Below are positions 54,066-64,000 of a stretch of DNA of 64,000 nucleotides, one piece after another. The notes beneath the pieces were generated by a model. The model saw only the letters and a list, made by a program, of their open reading frames with translations. It did not search any database and had not been told where the DNA came from. The DNA lies in NCBI GenBank assembly GCA_033032865.1, contig JAWHQI010000329.1:1364001-1428000 (forward strand). Reading direction: 5' to 3'. The DNA comes from Dactylorhiza incarnata (taxonomy: Eukaryota; Streptophyta; Magnoliopsida; Asparagales; Orchidaceae). Every line of letters starts with the position of its first letter. Position 1 is the first letter of the stretch. Position numbers and translations under genes: made by a program.

Positions 54066-57000
54066 ATGGGATCTAGTGGAATGGATTCTTCCACTATTTC
54101 TACCGGTGTTACCCCGGATTCTCTCTCTACCGGTGTTGCCCCGTCTCTCTCTAGTGGTCCTTCTTCATCGGCTTTTTACCGTGGAACCACCGATCACAAT
54201 ACCTCTCAGATCACTACTCTCCGACTCGATGAATCCAATTACCTCTCATGGTCCCGTTCCATCACCCTGGCGCTGAAAAGTCGGCGTCTGTTTGGCTATG
54301 TCTCCGGCCACATGAAGGAACCTGACAGGACTTCTCCTGAATGGCAGCAGTGGGAGTCCGAGAATTCCTTGGTTATGTCCTGGCTCACCAACTCCATGCA
54401 AGAGTCCATTGCCCGCAACTACCTCTTTCTTGATAGTGCTGCTGATATTTGGCGTCGTGCGGAGTCCACCTACTCCCGTCGTGGCAATGCGGCTCAGATC
54501 TTTCAGCTACGCCGCCAGATTAGCTTACTCCGACAGGGTGACCGACCTCCTTCAGCGTATTACTTGGAGTTCACGCAACTTTACCAGGAGTATGATCACT
54601 TTGATCCCCTTGTATTCGTTAGTCCTGTTGACGAGGCGATGGTTCGGGCCAGAGATGATCGCAATCGCATATTTGAGTTTCTTCATGGATTGCATCGCGA
54701 CTTCGATCAGATCAGTGTTCAGATTCTCGGGCGACCGTTGATTCCTTCCCTTTCTGAGGTCTACAGCATCGTGCAGCAGGAGTTTGATCGTCGTCAGACT
54801 CTCCTACCTGACCCTGTGCCAGAGAGCTCTGCTCTGGCTGCTTCTACCCCCTCTCTTCTTGGCACTCGTCCATTCCGTGATCTCAAGTTGAGGAGCTCAG
54901 ATAAGGATCATCTTATATGTGATTATTGTGGCAAGAATCGCCATACACGGGATACCTGCTTCAAGCTTCATGGGTTCCCTACCCCAAGAGGGGGTGCTTC
55001 GCTTCGTGGTGGTCGTGGTTCTGGACGCTCCTCGGGTCGTCATGTTACTCCCCGTGCGGCCCATCTTACTGATGCTACTGCTGATGCATCTCATGGATAC
55101 TCTGGTACTGATGTCTGTGCTACACCTGGTGGCTTCACGGCAGATGAGCTGCTAGCTCTGAGACGCATGATGCAGGGTCTTTCTACGGAGCCTTTTGCCT
55201 CTTCCTCCTACGCTCATACAGGACTGCTAGGTGCTCATTCTGCTGTTTCTTCTTCCTTCACCCAATGGGTCATTGACTCTGGGGCCACGGATCATAAGAC
55301 CGGGTCCTCCACAGGTTTTGTTTCATATACTCCTCTTTCTGGGCGTGATATGGTGAGCATTGCAGATGGTTCCCTTTCCTCCATTGCTGGAAAGGGAACC
55401 ATACCATGCTCCTCCCTCACCTTGTCCTCTGTCCTTCACGTGTCTACCTTTACTCGTAATCTACTTTCCATTAGTCATTTGACCAACTCCATGAATTGCT
55501 CTGTGACCTTTCTTCCGTCTTCTTGTGTGTTTCAGGACATGACGACGGGGAAGGTGATTGGCTCTGGTAGCATGGTGAATGGTCTCTATGTGCTTGACTC
55601 TGGCGGCGCTGATTCTTCCCCTCTAGCTCTTCATTCCAGCATTGTTCACCCTCTGTACTCCTGGCATTGTCGCCTGGGACACCCTTCTCTTTCTGTTATG
55701 AAACTGTTATTTCCTGTTTTTCCTGCTACTATTTTGGAGTCTTTTGTGTGTGATGTCTGTAGTGTCAACAAACATCATCGTACTTCATTTAAGCATGTAT
55801 CTTTGCCAAGTTCTATTCCATTTGTTGTTATTCATACTGATATCTGGGGGCCATGTTTGCTCCCTTCTATTTCTGGTTGTACGTGGTTTATTACTTTCAT
55901 TGATTGCTTCTCGCGCACCACATGGTTATATTTGATACGTCGCAAAAGTGATGCGTTCTCCGTTTTTCGACAATTCCATGCCATGATCGCCACCCAATTT
56001 CAGTCCAAAATTCAAATTCTTCGCAGTGACAATGGCCGGGAATACATGGATTCTCAGTTTGAGCGCTACCTGGCTGACCACGGTATCTTACACCAGACTA
56101 CCTGTGCGTATTCCCCTGCTCAAAATGGCGTTGCTGAGCGAAAAAATCGCCATTTGTTGGAGGTTGCTCGCTGCCTCTTGTCCACAATGCATCTCCCAAA
56201 ATTCTATTGGGGAGATGCGGTTCTCACTGCTGCTTACCTCATCAACCGTATGCCCACACGTGTCCTCGGGAACTCTACCCCTTTGGACACGCTGGGGGTG
56301 ACTCCCACCCACCTTCCTCCTAAAGTGTTTGGCTGTGTTTGCTTTGTTCACATCCATCACCCTCGTCCATCCAAGCTTGATCCGCGTGCCCTCAAGTGTG
56401 TATTTATTGGGTACTCTCCTACGCAAAAGGGTTACAAGTGTTTTCATCCACCTACAAGAAAGGTGTTTGTTAGCATGGATGTCACTTTCTGTGAATCCAA
56501 ATCGTATTACCCTTTGTCCTCTTCCTCACCATCGGGTGTTCCCTCAGTTTCTTTGCCCATACCTCCACCGTATCCCTCACTTCAGGGGGAGACTTTACCA
56601 AATGAAGTGAGTCCTGCTATTCCAGTGGAGGTGGGCTCTTTTCCTATGTCTCCTCCTGTCTCTCTGGACTCTTCCTCTGCTATGCCTCCACCTCCGACTC
56701 TGCAGGTCTATACTCGGCGTGCAAAGGGGACAAGCACACAAGAAACTGCTATGTTACCAGAACAGTCAGTGGAACCTGACTCAGGGCCTTCTGATTTACC
56801 GATTGCCCTTCGAAAAGGTATTCGGTCTTGTACCCGTCATCCTCTCTCTAATTATGTATCTTATGATTCTCTATCTACCTCCTATAAGGCCTTTGTCTCC
56901 TCTTTTGCTACTTCTTCTATACCTGTGTCATGGCAACAGGCTCTTGAGGTTCCTGTGTGGCGTGAGGCGATGGTTGAGGAAATGAAGGCTCTGGAGAAGA

Positions 57001-57683
57001 ACCATACATGGGATCTAGTCTCTCTTCCCTATGGAAAGAAACCTGTTGGGTGCAAGTGGGTGTTCTCTGTGAAACAGAATCCACAAGGGATTGTTGAGAG
57101 ATGCAAGGCACGGTTGGTTGCAAGGGGTTATACCCAAACCCAGGGCATTGATTATCAGGAGACATTTGCCCCTGTAGCTAAAATGAATACCATCAGGGTA
57201 TTGGTTTCCGTTGCTGTTTGCAAAAATTGGGATCTTCTGCAGCTTGATGTGAAGAATGCCTTTCTCCATGGTGACTTGGAAGAGGAGGTCTATATGTCTA
57301 TTCCTCCAGGTCTCACTCTGGCTGGTGCTTCAGGGAAAGTTTGTAGATTGTTGAAGGCTCTATACGGACTAAAGCAGTCCCCAAGAGCATGGTTTGGCCG
57401 GTTCCACAAGGCGATGGGGTCGTTTGGGTATTCTCAGAGCAATGCTGACCATACGCTGTTCATCAAACGTAGGCTTGGGAAAATCACTGTTCTTATTGTG
57501 TATGTTGATGACATTGTCATAACTGGTGATGATCATGAAGAAATTCAGAATCTGAAGCTGAAGCTTGCCAAAGAGTTTGAGGTCAAGGATCTAGGAAAAC
57601 TCAAGTACTTCTTGGGAATTGAAGTTGCTAGATCAAAGCAGGGGATCTCTCTCTCAGCAGAAATACACGTTAGATCTTCTTGA
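54066..57683 (+). pseudogene. gag-pol of copia-B, up to the frameshift
   Basis: 1205 residues from ATG 54066: Gag, knuckle (CDYCGKNRHTRDTC, residue ~284), protease (VIDSGATDHKTG, ~402; copia-A has M instead of K), pre-integrase, integrase (HTDIWGPC ~590, RSDNGREY ~653, GVAERKNR), and RT with VYVDDIVITGDD (~1144). Near 57645 copia-A reads GGATCTTTCTCTCTCAG where this copy has GGATCTCTCTCTCAG. The 2-bp loss in the TC repeat shifts the frame before the end of RT. Confidence 0.95.
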
Positions 57684-58455
57684 GAAGATGGGGATGAGCG
57701 GATGCAGACCGGCTGATACTCTGATTGAGGCAAATCACCGATTGGGGCGTGATGAGGGAGTGGCGATTGAGGACATTTCAGGGTTCCAAAGGTTAGTGGG
57801 GAGGCTGATATATCTTTCTCATACTCGTCCGGATATTTCCTATGCAGTGAGTGTTGTGAGTCAGTACATGCATGCTCCAAAGACACGGCACATGGATGCA
57901 GCACTCAGAATTCTTCGGTACCTCAAGTCCTCACCAGGAAGGGGAATCCTGTTTTCCCCGAGTACTGATCTCAAGATTGAAGTTTATACTGATGCTGATT
58001 GGGCCGGGTCAGTGGATGATAGGCGATCCACTTCTGGATACTGCTCTTTTGTTGGAGGTAACCTTGTCACTTGGAGGAGCAAGAAGCAACAGGTTGTGGC
58101 ACGGTCTAGTGCCGAGGCTGAGTTTAGAGTTATGGCTCATGGGGTCTGTGAAGGCTTATGGCTTCGGGCCTTATTGAGCGACCTTGGTCTTGTTGAAGAA
58201 GGACCCATCCGTCTATATTGTGACAATAAGTCTGCCATTAGTATCGCTCACAACCCGGTTCAACATGACCGGACGAAACACATTGAGGTGGATCGACACT
58301 TCATCAAGGAGAATATTGAAAGGGGAATCATTTGTACTCCTTTTGTGCCCTCCAACGGGCAACTTGCTGACATTCTCACCAAATGGTTGTGTGTGAATTC
58401 CTTTGACCAGATTGTGAACAAGTTGGGCATGTTCTATATCACTCGCCCAACTTGA
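57640..58455 (+). pseudogene. RT end and RNase H of copia-B, second frame
   Basis: It picks up the polyprotein after the frameshift: SQQKYTLDLLEKMGMSG, RLVGRLIYLSHTRPDISYAV, VYTDADWAGSVDDRRSTSG, YCDNKSAISIAHNP and HIEVDRHFIKENIERG, with the stop at 58453. It differs from copia-A by a few substitutions (for example LTKWL for LTKGL). A purine tract precedes the LTR. Confidence 0.93.
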
Positions 58456-58462
58456 GGGGGAG

Positions 58463-58602
58463 TGTTAGCTTTATTAGCGAGTGTTTTTTTCCTTCTTTTG
58501 TTTCTGGTGTGCTATTAGCATGTATGTTCCTTGTATTCCTCCTTTATATATAGAGGAGCCTCTTATTGAATGAATTAAGATTTTGCCCGTAACCATTCAA
58601 CA
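58463..58602 (+). repeat. 3' LTR of copia-B
   Basis: One base differs from the 5' LTR (CCTTTATATATAG against CCTCTATATATAG). TTGAC follows. Confidence 0.95.
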
Positions 58603-58820
58603 TTGACTATTTCAATTTTAGTGGCTCTGTGAAATCATATTTTAAGGTACACGTTTACCCTTAGTTTCTCTTATTACTTCCGTTGTAAGTACTCTTTTAG
58701 CACTTTTCATTTATGTCTGCTATGTATCAATTTAAATAATGTTACTTAGTTTACTTCTTATCACGGGGCCCGGCCGGACTACTGATTTGTTGATAAACTA
58801 AGTTGGGGTGTTACAAAGGG

Positions 58821-60253
58821 TTGAGCAAGGCTTCCTCTTCATTTTGCGGTTAAGCTCAGCTTCCATTGTATCTGCCATCATTGGGACGGGCAAAAGGCTA
58901 GGTGATGTAGGGTAGGCTACGGGGTGCACAACTCTGAGACTACTATAGCGGAAATGATAACTAGACGCACTAACCCATATTTTATATGCAATGAAACCGA
59001 CAATGATGGAGACAAATCAACACGAGCAACAAAGTTAATCAACCCATACAATAATATTTAAACGAGAAAAGCATTTAGTTAGTGAAATAAATAATGACTT
59101 TCCTCTGCTTGGAGTGTCAAAGCAAAGCGCGCGGCAAATAGGTCTCACCTGTAAATCACAAGCGATCTAGAGCGATCTATCCACAGGTAATTTTATCCAA
59201 GCAAATATGAGATCAAGCGATAATATAAAGCTGAAAATATAATCTCATACAACAAGTAGCTAACCAAGTAGGGGTGTTGTCCAAGACAATAGAGATCCCG
59301 AGAAACTATGCTGCACATTGACGGCGATCGGTGGCGGAACCGGAGGTGGGACGATGAGGGAGATGGCTGGATCTGACTATGGGGAGCGGGAGCGGGTTGT
59401 GGGAAGGTATATCCGGCTGCATGGATGCGGATCCGGGCGGTGGGAAGGTAGATCCGGCTGTATGGATGCGGATCCGGGCTATGGGAAGATAGATCTGGTT
59501 GTAGGGAGGCTTGTGGTGGGTCGGCGGAAGGTGGATGGTGGCTGGAAGGGTTCGGCGATAGCGGGGCAGCAAGGAGGAGGTGGCGGCGGTAGCAGGACAA
59601 CAAGATATAGGGGCGGCGGTGGCGGGACAGCAGCGAAATAGGGGCTGCGATAGCAAGACAGTGAGGTAAGGGTGGCGGCGGTAGCAGGACAGCAGCAATA
59701 GGCGGCGGCGGTAACTGTTGGAGAGGCGTGGGGGTGGAGGTAGAGGGTTTTGGAGGTGGAGGAAGGTGGCTAGGGGTTGGGGTTACCTTTGGGGAGCGGA
59801 AGAGGGCCTAAGAGTCATCACTTAGGGTTCCACAGAGTCGGCACTATGGAGTGATCGCGGGAATCCGGGAATAACTTTTTCCAAATTCTGCAATGAATCA
59901 AATGGCAGACCCCCTACTCCTATTTATAATAAAAGAACATTGGGGCACCCTGACATCAACGGCTATGATTGGCCGAGAGTGTCAGGTGCCTGATTACACT
60001 AAATAATGACTGAAATTACAAAAGTTATATATGAAAAAACATGTAAAGAAAATTCTGGACGCATCCGCAGAGTCGGATCATCGATCCGGAGATGTCATAT
60101 ATGGTAGGTAGCCAATCGGCCCAAAACTCGTCCTCAGTTGCGGGTCTGCGTCTCAATTCTGCATCACTAGGTCAAGTAAGGGTCGGGAGGATCCTCTCTG
60201 AGACTTCTCCCTCTCGAGACCGCGCATCGGCTCGCAATCTAAGGGTCATAACA
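58821..60253. other. Repeat-derived DNA with a module shared with 29.8-30.6 kb
   Basis: 59110-59160 (CTCTGCTTGGAGTGTCAAAG, GCGCGCGGCAAATAGGTC) resembles 29940-29985. In both places GGC/GGA-rich DNA follows (here 59330-59760). On the minus strand a TATA box (TTATTATAAATAGG) lies near 59925. The end (60100-60253, ...GGGTCATAACA) is probably the end of the 5' LTR of the next element, since a primer site follows. No gene seen. Confidence 0.5.
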
Positions 60254-60256
60254 TTT

Positions 60257-60267
60257 TGGTATCAGAG
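60257..60267 (+). promoter_or_regulatory. Primer-binding site
   Basis: TGGTATCAGAG four bases after CATAACA, the usual Met-tRNA primer site. It places the 5' LTR end at 60253. Confidence 0.8.
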
Positions 60268-60381
60268 GAGCACTCGGATCCCGTCTCCGCACTTGCGCAG
60301 TTAGCCGACTCCGATCGGGGCTCTGCACTTTCGTCGACTCCGATCAACCGAGCGTCGCTTCCCATTCAGCAACTCGATCAA

Positions 60382-61340
60382 ATGTCGAGTATCGCAACTC
60401 ATTCTCCTCCCCAGTCGCAAACTACAGAACCATCGACACCGGCAGCCTTCGTCGACCCCGTCTGCAATGTTGATCCTTCCCGGACCGTTGTTTTGACTCC
60501 CCCCGCTCTGGAACGATCCCAGCAAGTCATCGATGCGCCAGGACTTCCGTCTCCACTCGCCCCTACTCCAAATCGCTTCCGGCAGTTCGACCGTGGCTCG
60601 GCGAACTTCCCAATGCCCGACCCTCAGTCCAACAGTATTTGTGCCCCTGCAACTCCTCTTACAGTAGCGACCAATACTTACCTTGAAGGGTTTCTCAATC
60701 ACTCTGCCACCCCCCCCCCCCTTGCCTGGCTCACGCATTGTGAGCACCTCTTCACCAACCAGCTCACACTGTTGGAGGAGTGGATAGGGTTGGCTTCTGT
60801 CCACCTCAATGACTCAGCATAGTTGCGGTAAGTCTAGCTCGCACGAGAAACCCCCAATTTAAATTGGGCGGTCTTCAAAACATTCCTGCAAACTGCATTT
60901 CGGCCCACCTCTCTGTAGTAATCTGTTGGGTGGCATCGCCTCTCTCAAGCAATCAGGGCCCATCAATGATCACTTAGAGAGCTTTTAGATGTTACTCGCT
61001 CATGTCCCTTCCATATTGCCGAAACAACAAGTGTCTATCTTTATTGCCAACCTACATGATCAACTACGTCTCGACGTCAAATTTTAAGCACCGTGGAATC
61101 TCAACACAGTCATGCGCATAGACCAAATCTGTGAGGAGCGCCTCCTCATGCACAACTCGAATGGTAGTCACCACGGCGAAAACGGGGGTTGTCGGCGGGC
61201 GAACACCCTTCATCTCATCCTAGTAGCTTTTCCACACCACTCGGGAACACGAATTCAGCGGCACCCCAGCCATCAAGTGACTATTACGAGCAGACATAGC
61301 GAAACGACGTGCTTAAGCATTTTGTTTCAACCGTGATGAC
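60382..61340 (+). pseudogene. Decayed Ty3/gypsy gag (gypsy-F)
   Basis: From ATG 60382 (MSSIATHSPPQSQ) a frame runs to 60822 through LAWLTHCEHLFTNQLTLLEE and IGLASVHLNDSA. Homology continues in broken frames: LHFGPPL, LGGIASLKQSGPINDHLES, PKQQVSIFIANLHDQLRLDV. It resembles the Gag of gypsy-1 and the gag-only element. No knuckle, protease or pol remains before the purine tract at 61455-61468. Confidence 0.75.
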
Positions 61341-61470
61341 CCATATACAATCGGACATGGATGCAGGCGTCTTTTTTGGCTAAAAATGGACGATCCCCAG
61401 GACGACGAGATCCAAATACCCTTGCCAACTCAAGCTTGAGGACAAGCTTGATCTGCAAAGGGGAGGGTAT

Positions 61471-61732
61471 TGTTATCGGCCTACGAGGGGTGTGTACAAC
61501 ACTCGTACATGGATGCAAACCTCTTTATTTCTGCATTTGTCTTATTATATTTCTCATGTATTATGTAGCACAGGTAAGTGGCAGTAACGTTATATTATGT
61601 GTCACACACTATTATATTCTCATGTATCTTGTAGCCCAGGTGAGGGGAATTTATGTAATGTGTTGACAGCCTTCTCCTTTCACTATATATAGGTGAGTAA
61701 GGGGGGTGATATGAATGAAAGTTATTTCTTAG
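61471..61732 (+). repeat. Start of 3' LTR of gypsy-F
   Basis: TGTTATCGGCCTACGAGG follows the purine tract AAAGGGGAGGGTAT. It runs past a TATA box (CACTATATATAGG) to 61732, where the LTR of copia-H interrupts it. It is duplicated at 61941-62202. Confidence 0.8.
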
Positions 61733-61865
61733 TGTTGCAAATGAGATTCAATTAATTAGAACAAGGGAGATCTCCTTTATATATAGGAGAGACCCCTAAG
61801 GGTACAAAAGACAAAACCATAAAAGGATAAATAACAAACACAGAAAATAACCCCCAAATCTAACA
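61733..61865 (-). repeat. Duplicated copy of the copia-H 3' LTR
   Basis: Minus strand TGTTAGATTTGGGGG to CATTTGCAACA. It is present through the 470-bp duplication, not by a separate insertion. Confidence 0.88.
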
Positions 61866-62202
61866 CTCCCCCTCAAGTTGGGCGTGTGATGTCTTTCATG
61901 CCCAACTTGCATATAAGCCCATCAAAGAAGGGGAGGGTATTGTTATCGGCCTACGAGGGGTGTGTACAACACTCGTACATGGATGCAAACCTCTTTATTT
62001 CTGCATTTGTCTTATTATATTTCTCATGTATTATGTAGCACAGGTAAGTGGCAGTAACGTTATATTATGTGTCACACACTATTATATTCTCATGTATCTT
62101 GTAGCCCAGGTGAGGGGAATTTATGTAATGTGTTGACAGCCTTCTCCTTTCACTATATATAGGTGAGTAAGGGGGGTGATATGAATGAAAGTTATTTCTT
62201 AG

Positions 62203-64000
62203 TGTTGCAAATGAGATTCAATTAATTAGAACAAGGGAGGTCTCCTTTATATATAGGAGAGACCCCTAAGGGTACAAAAGACAAAACCATAAAAGGATAA
62301 ATAACAAACACAGAAAATAACCCCCAAATCTAACACTCCCCCTCAAGTTGGGCGTGTGATGTCTTTCCTGCCCAACTTGCATATAAGCCCATCAAAGGCT
62401 CGAGAGCTTAATCCTTTTGTGAGAACATCCGCAAGTTGTTGTCCAGACGGACAAACGGAGTGGTCACAACACCTCTCTCAATGTTCTCTTTGATGAAGTG
62501 ACGGTCAACCTCGACATGTTTCGTGCGATCGTGTTGGACAGGGTTGTGTGCAATACTGATAGCAGCTTTACTGTCACAGTAGAGTTTCATAGGATCATTA
62601 TGTTTCATTCCAAGATCATTCAGGAGAGATCGGATCCAGAGGCCTTCGCAGATTCCATGTGCCATCGAACGAAATTCTGCCTCAGCACTTGATCTGGCCA
62701 CCACATGTTGTTTCTTACTTCGCCAGGTGACCAAGTTTCCTCCAACAAACGAGCAATATCCAGATGTAGACCTCCGATCATCAGCAGATCCTGCCCAGTC
62801 GGCATCGGTGTATACTTCCACATTTAATTCTTTGTTCGGATAAAACAGGATACCTTTCCCTGGAGAGGATTTGAGGTAGCGAAGAATCCTGTGGGCAGCT
62901 TCCAAGTGCCTGGCTTTGGGTGAATGCATAAACCGGCTTATGACGCCAACAGCATATGTGATATCAGGACGAGTATGGGCTAAATAAATGAGACGCCCAA
63001 CCAGTCGTTGAAAGACAGCAATATCCTCCAACGGAGAGCCATCATCCCTTCCTAGCCCATGGTTGGCTTCGATAGGGGTCTCAGCAGGGCGACATCCACT
63101 CATTCCAGACGACTGAAGCAAATCCAAGATGTACTTCCTTTGGGAGATGAATATTCCATGCTTAGAACGAGCAACTTCAATCCCCAAGAAGTATCGGAGA
63201 TCTCCAAGGTCCTTCACATCGAACTCCTTTGCCAGCCTCTGTTTGAGCTTTGCAATCTCTAAAATGTCATCACCTGTTATAACAATATCATCCACATAGA
63301 CGATGAGGGCAGTGACTCTACCCTGTATGTGCTTTACGAACAGGGTGTGGTCAGCATGGCTTTGGGAGTATCCAAAACTCACCATAGCCTTATGGAATCG
63401 ACCAAACCAGGCCCGGGGAGACTGTTTCAAGCCATACAACGCCTTTTTAAGTCTGCACACTTTACCTTCAGAATCTCTTGGGGTAAACCCCAGTGGTAAA
63501 GACATATACACCTCTTCCTTTAACTCCCCATGCAGAAAAGCATTCTTAACATCCAACTGGGACAGCTGGAGAAGGAGGCATCGAGCGACCTCAAGGAGGT
63601 GGCGATTCTTGTGTTCAACAACCCCATTTTGAGAGGGAGTGTAAGCACACGAAGTCTGATGTATAATACCCCGATCACCGAGGAAACGTTCAAATTCGGA
63701 ATCAATGTATTCACGGCCATTGTCGCTACGCAAGACCTTAATGGTCGCATTAAATTGAGTGGTGATCATATTATGAAAACGTTGAAAGAGAGGGAACACT
63801 TCATTTTTCCGTTTCATCAAGTAGACCCAAGTGCAGCGGGAGAAGCAATCAATAAATGTGACAAACCAGTGCGAGCCAGATAAAGAGGCAACAGAACAGG
63901 GGGCCCCAAACATCAGTATGAATGACAGAAAAAGGAGTATCACTAGAAGGGGAAAAACGGTTAAAAGAAGCACGGTGTTGTTTACTAAGAGTGCATACAT
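62203..64000 (-). mobile_element. Ty1/copia element, 3' part (copia-H), runs off the window
   Basis: The 3' LTR at 62203-62335 (TGTTAGATTTGG ... TTTGCAACA), the polypurine tract (CTTGAGGGGGAG) and the RNase H-RT-integrase frame are read on the minus strand. It inserted into the gypsy-F LTR. The 5' part lies beyond 64000. Short LTRs and sequence place it in the same broad copia group as copia-A and copia-B. Confidence 0.92.
62408..64000 (-). pseudogene. Integrase-RT-RNase H fusion of copia-H
   Basis: A 530-residue open frame, 5' incomplete. Integrase core (WFVTFIDCFSRCTWVYLMK, RSDNGREYIDSEFERF, GVVEHKNRHLLEVARCLL) passes directly into RT (QLSQLDVKNAFLHGELKEEV, VYVDDIVITGDD). The integrase C-terminus, linker and RT N-terminal fingers, some 350-400 residues in copia-B, are deleted in frame near 63570. 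RNase H is complete (VYTDADWAGSADDRRSTSG, YCDSKAAISIAHNP), but a late frameshift near 62440 changes the tail to LDNNLRMFSQKD. It cannot be active. Confidence 0.92.

Larger units (their letters stand above)
53542..58602 (+). mobile_element. Ty1/copia element, nearly intact (copia-B)
   Basis: 140-bp LTRs at 53542-53681 and 58463-58602 differ by one base. TTGAC flanks both sides (53537-53541; 58603-58607). It carries one gag-pol frame broken only once, by a 2-bp loss near 57645. It is inserted in the solo LTR and is a close sister of copia-A (about 98% by eye), without its MITE. Confidence 0.96.
46761..58815 (+). mobile_element. Solo LTR (Del/Tekay-like), split by two insertions
   Basis: The left end TGTAACATCCGTAATTGC and the right end GGGGTGTTACA, 12 kb apart, are flanked by the same 5 bp AAGGG (46756-46760; 58816-58820). 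Removing the element at 48475-53153 and copia-B at 53542-58602, with their duplications, leaves about 2.3 kb of LTR and no internal region. So this is a solo LTR made by recombination. Long LTRs starting TGTAACATCC are usual for Del/Tekay chromoviruses (inference). Small frames in 47033-47680 are not recognised as genes. Confidence 0.85.
61458..62397. repeat. 470-bp tandem duplication
   Basis: 61458-61927 and 61928-62397 are aligned end to end with two differences seen (GGAGATCTCC/GGAGGTCTCC; TTTCATGCCC/TTTCCTGCCC). Each unit holds a gypsy-F LTR piece, the copia-H LTR (133 bp) and the end of copia-H coding DNA. Confidence 0.95.

Overview
The window is a stretch of flowering-plant nuclear DNA. 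Five short exons on the minus strand (44487-44585, 44113-44307, 20450-20532, 6399-6624, 382-527, in transcription order) join in frame across canonical GT/AG splice sites. Together they give about 250 residues of the bifunctional plant enzyme aspartate kinase-homoserine dehydrogenase (AK-HSDH): the end of the ACT regulatory part and the NAD-binding and catalytic core of homoserine dehydrogenase. First and last exons lie outside the window. Almost everything else is transposable-element DNA that has enlarged the introns to about 5.9 kb, 13.8 kb, 23.6 kb and, upstream of 44585, at least 19.4 kb. The species cannot be named from the sequence.

Left part (1-20.5 kb). Intron 528-6398 holds a LINE 3' fragment split by a decayed Ty3/gypsy element (1164-6207). 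Intron 6625-20449 holds a 10.7-kb Ty1/copia element (7989-18671, 5-bp target duplication ACGGG). Its reverse transcriptase is interrupted by a minus-strand chromodomain Ty3/gypsy element (11414-16943).

Middle part (20.5-44.1 kb). This intron is a nest. An old copia element (called copia-D here: 21262-24226, 31985-32766, 38579-39000) is broken by a minus-strand copia remnant with a MITE in its LTR (24227-25970), a second copy of the left-hand gypsy family (25971-31172, minus) with a 1.5-kb foreign segment and a large hairpin, a copia 3' end (31173-31984), and a nearly intact short-LTR copia element (copia-A, 32767-38573). Copia-A carries a GC-rich hAT-type MITE (34816-35529). Next come a gag-only Ty3 element (39491-41995) and a small non-autonomous LTR element (42008-43703).

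Right part (44.6-64 kb). A decayed gypsy pol (45640-46600) is followed by a roughly 2.3-kb solo LTR whose two ends lie at 46761 and 58815 with target duplications AAGGG. Inside it sit a Tat-like non-autonomous element (48475-53153) full of palindromic and tandem repeats, and a sister copy of copia-A (copia-B, 53542-58602). The end of the window holds a decayed gag (60382-61340), a 470-bp tandem duplication (61458-62397) and a minus-strand copia element running off the edge (62203-64000).

The reading is by eye. Element boundaries rest on matching LTRs, TG...CA ends, target-site duplications, primer-binding sites (PBS) and polypurine tracts (PPT). Clade names are inferences.
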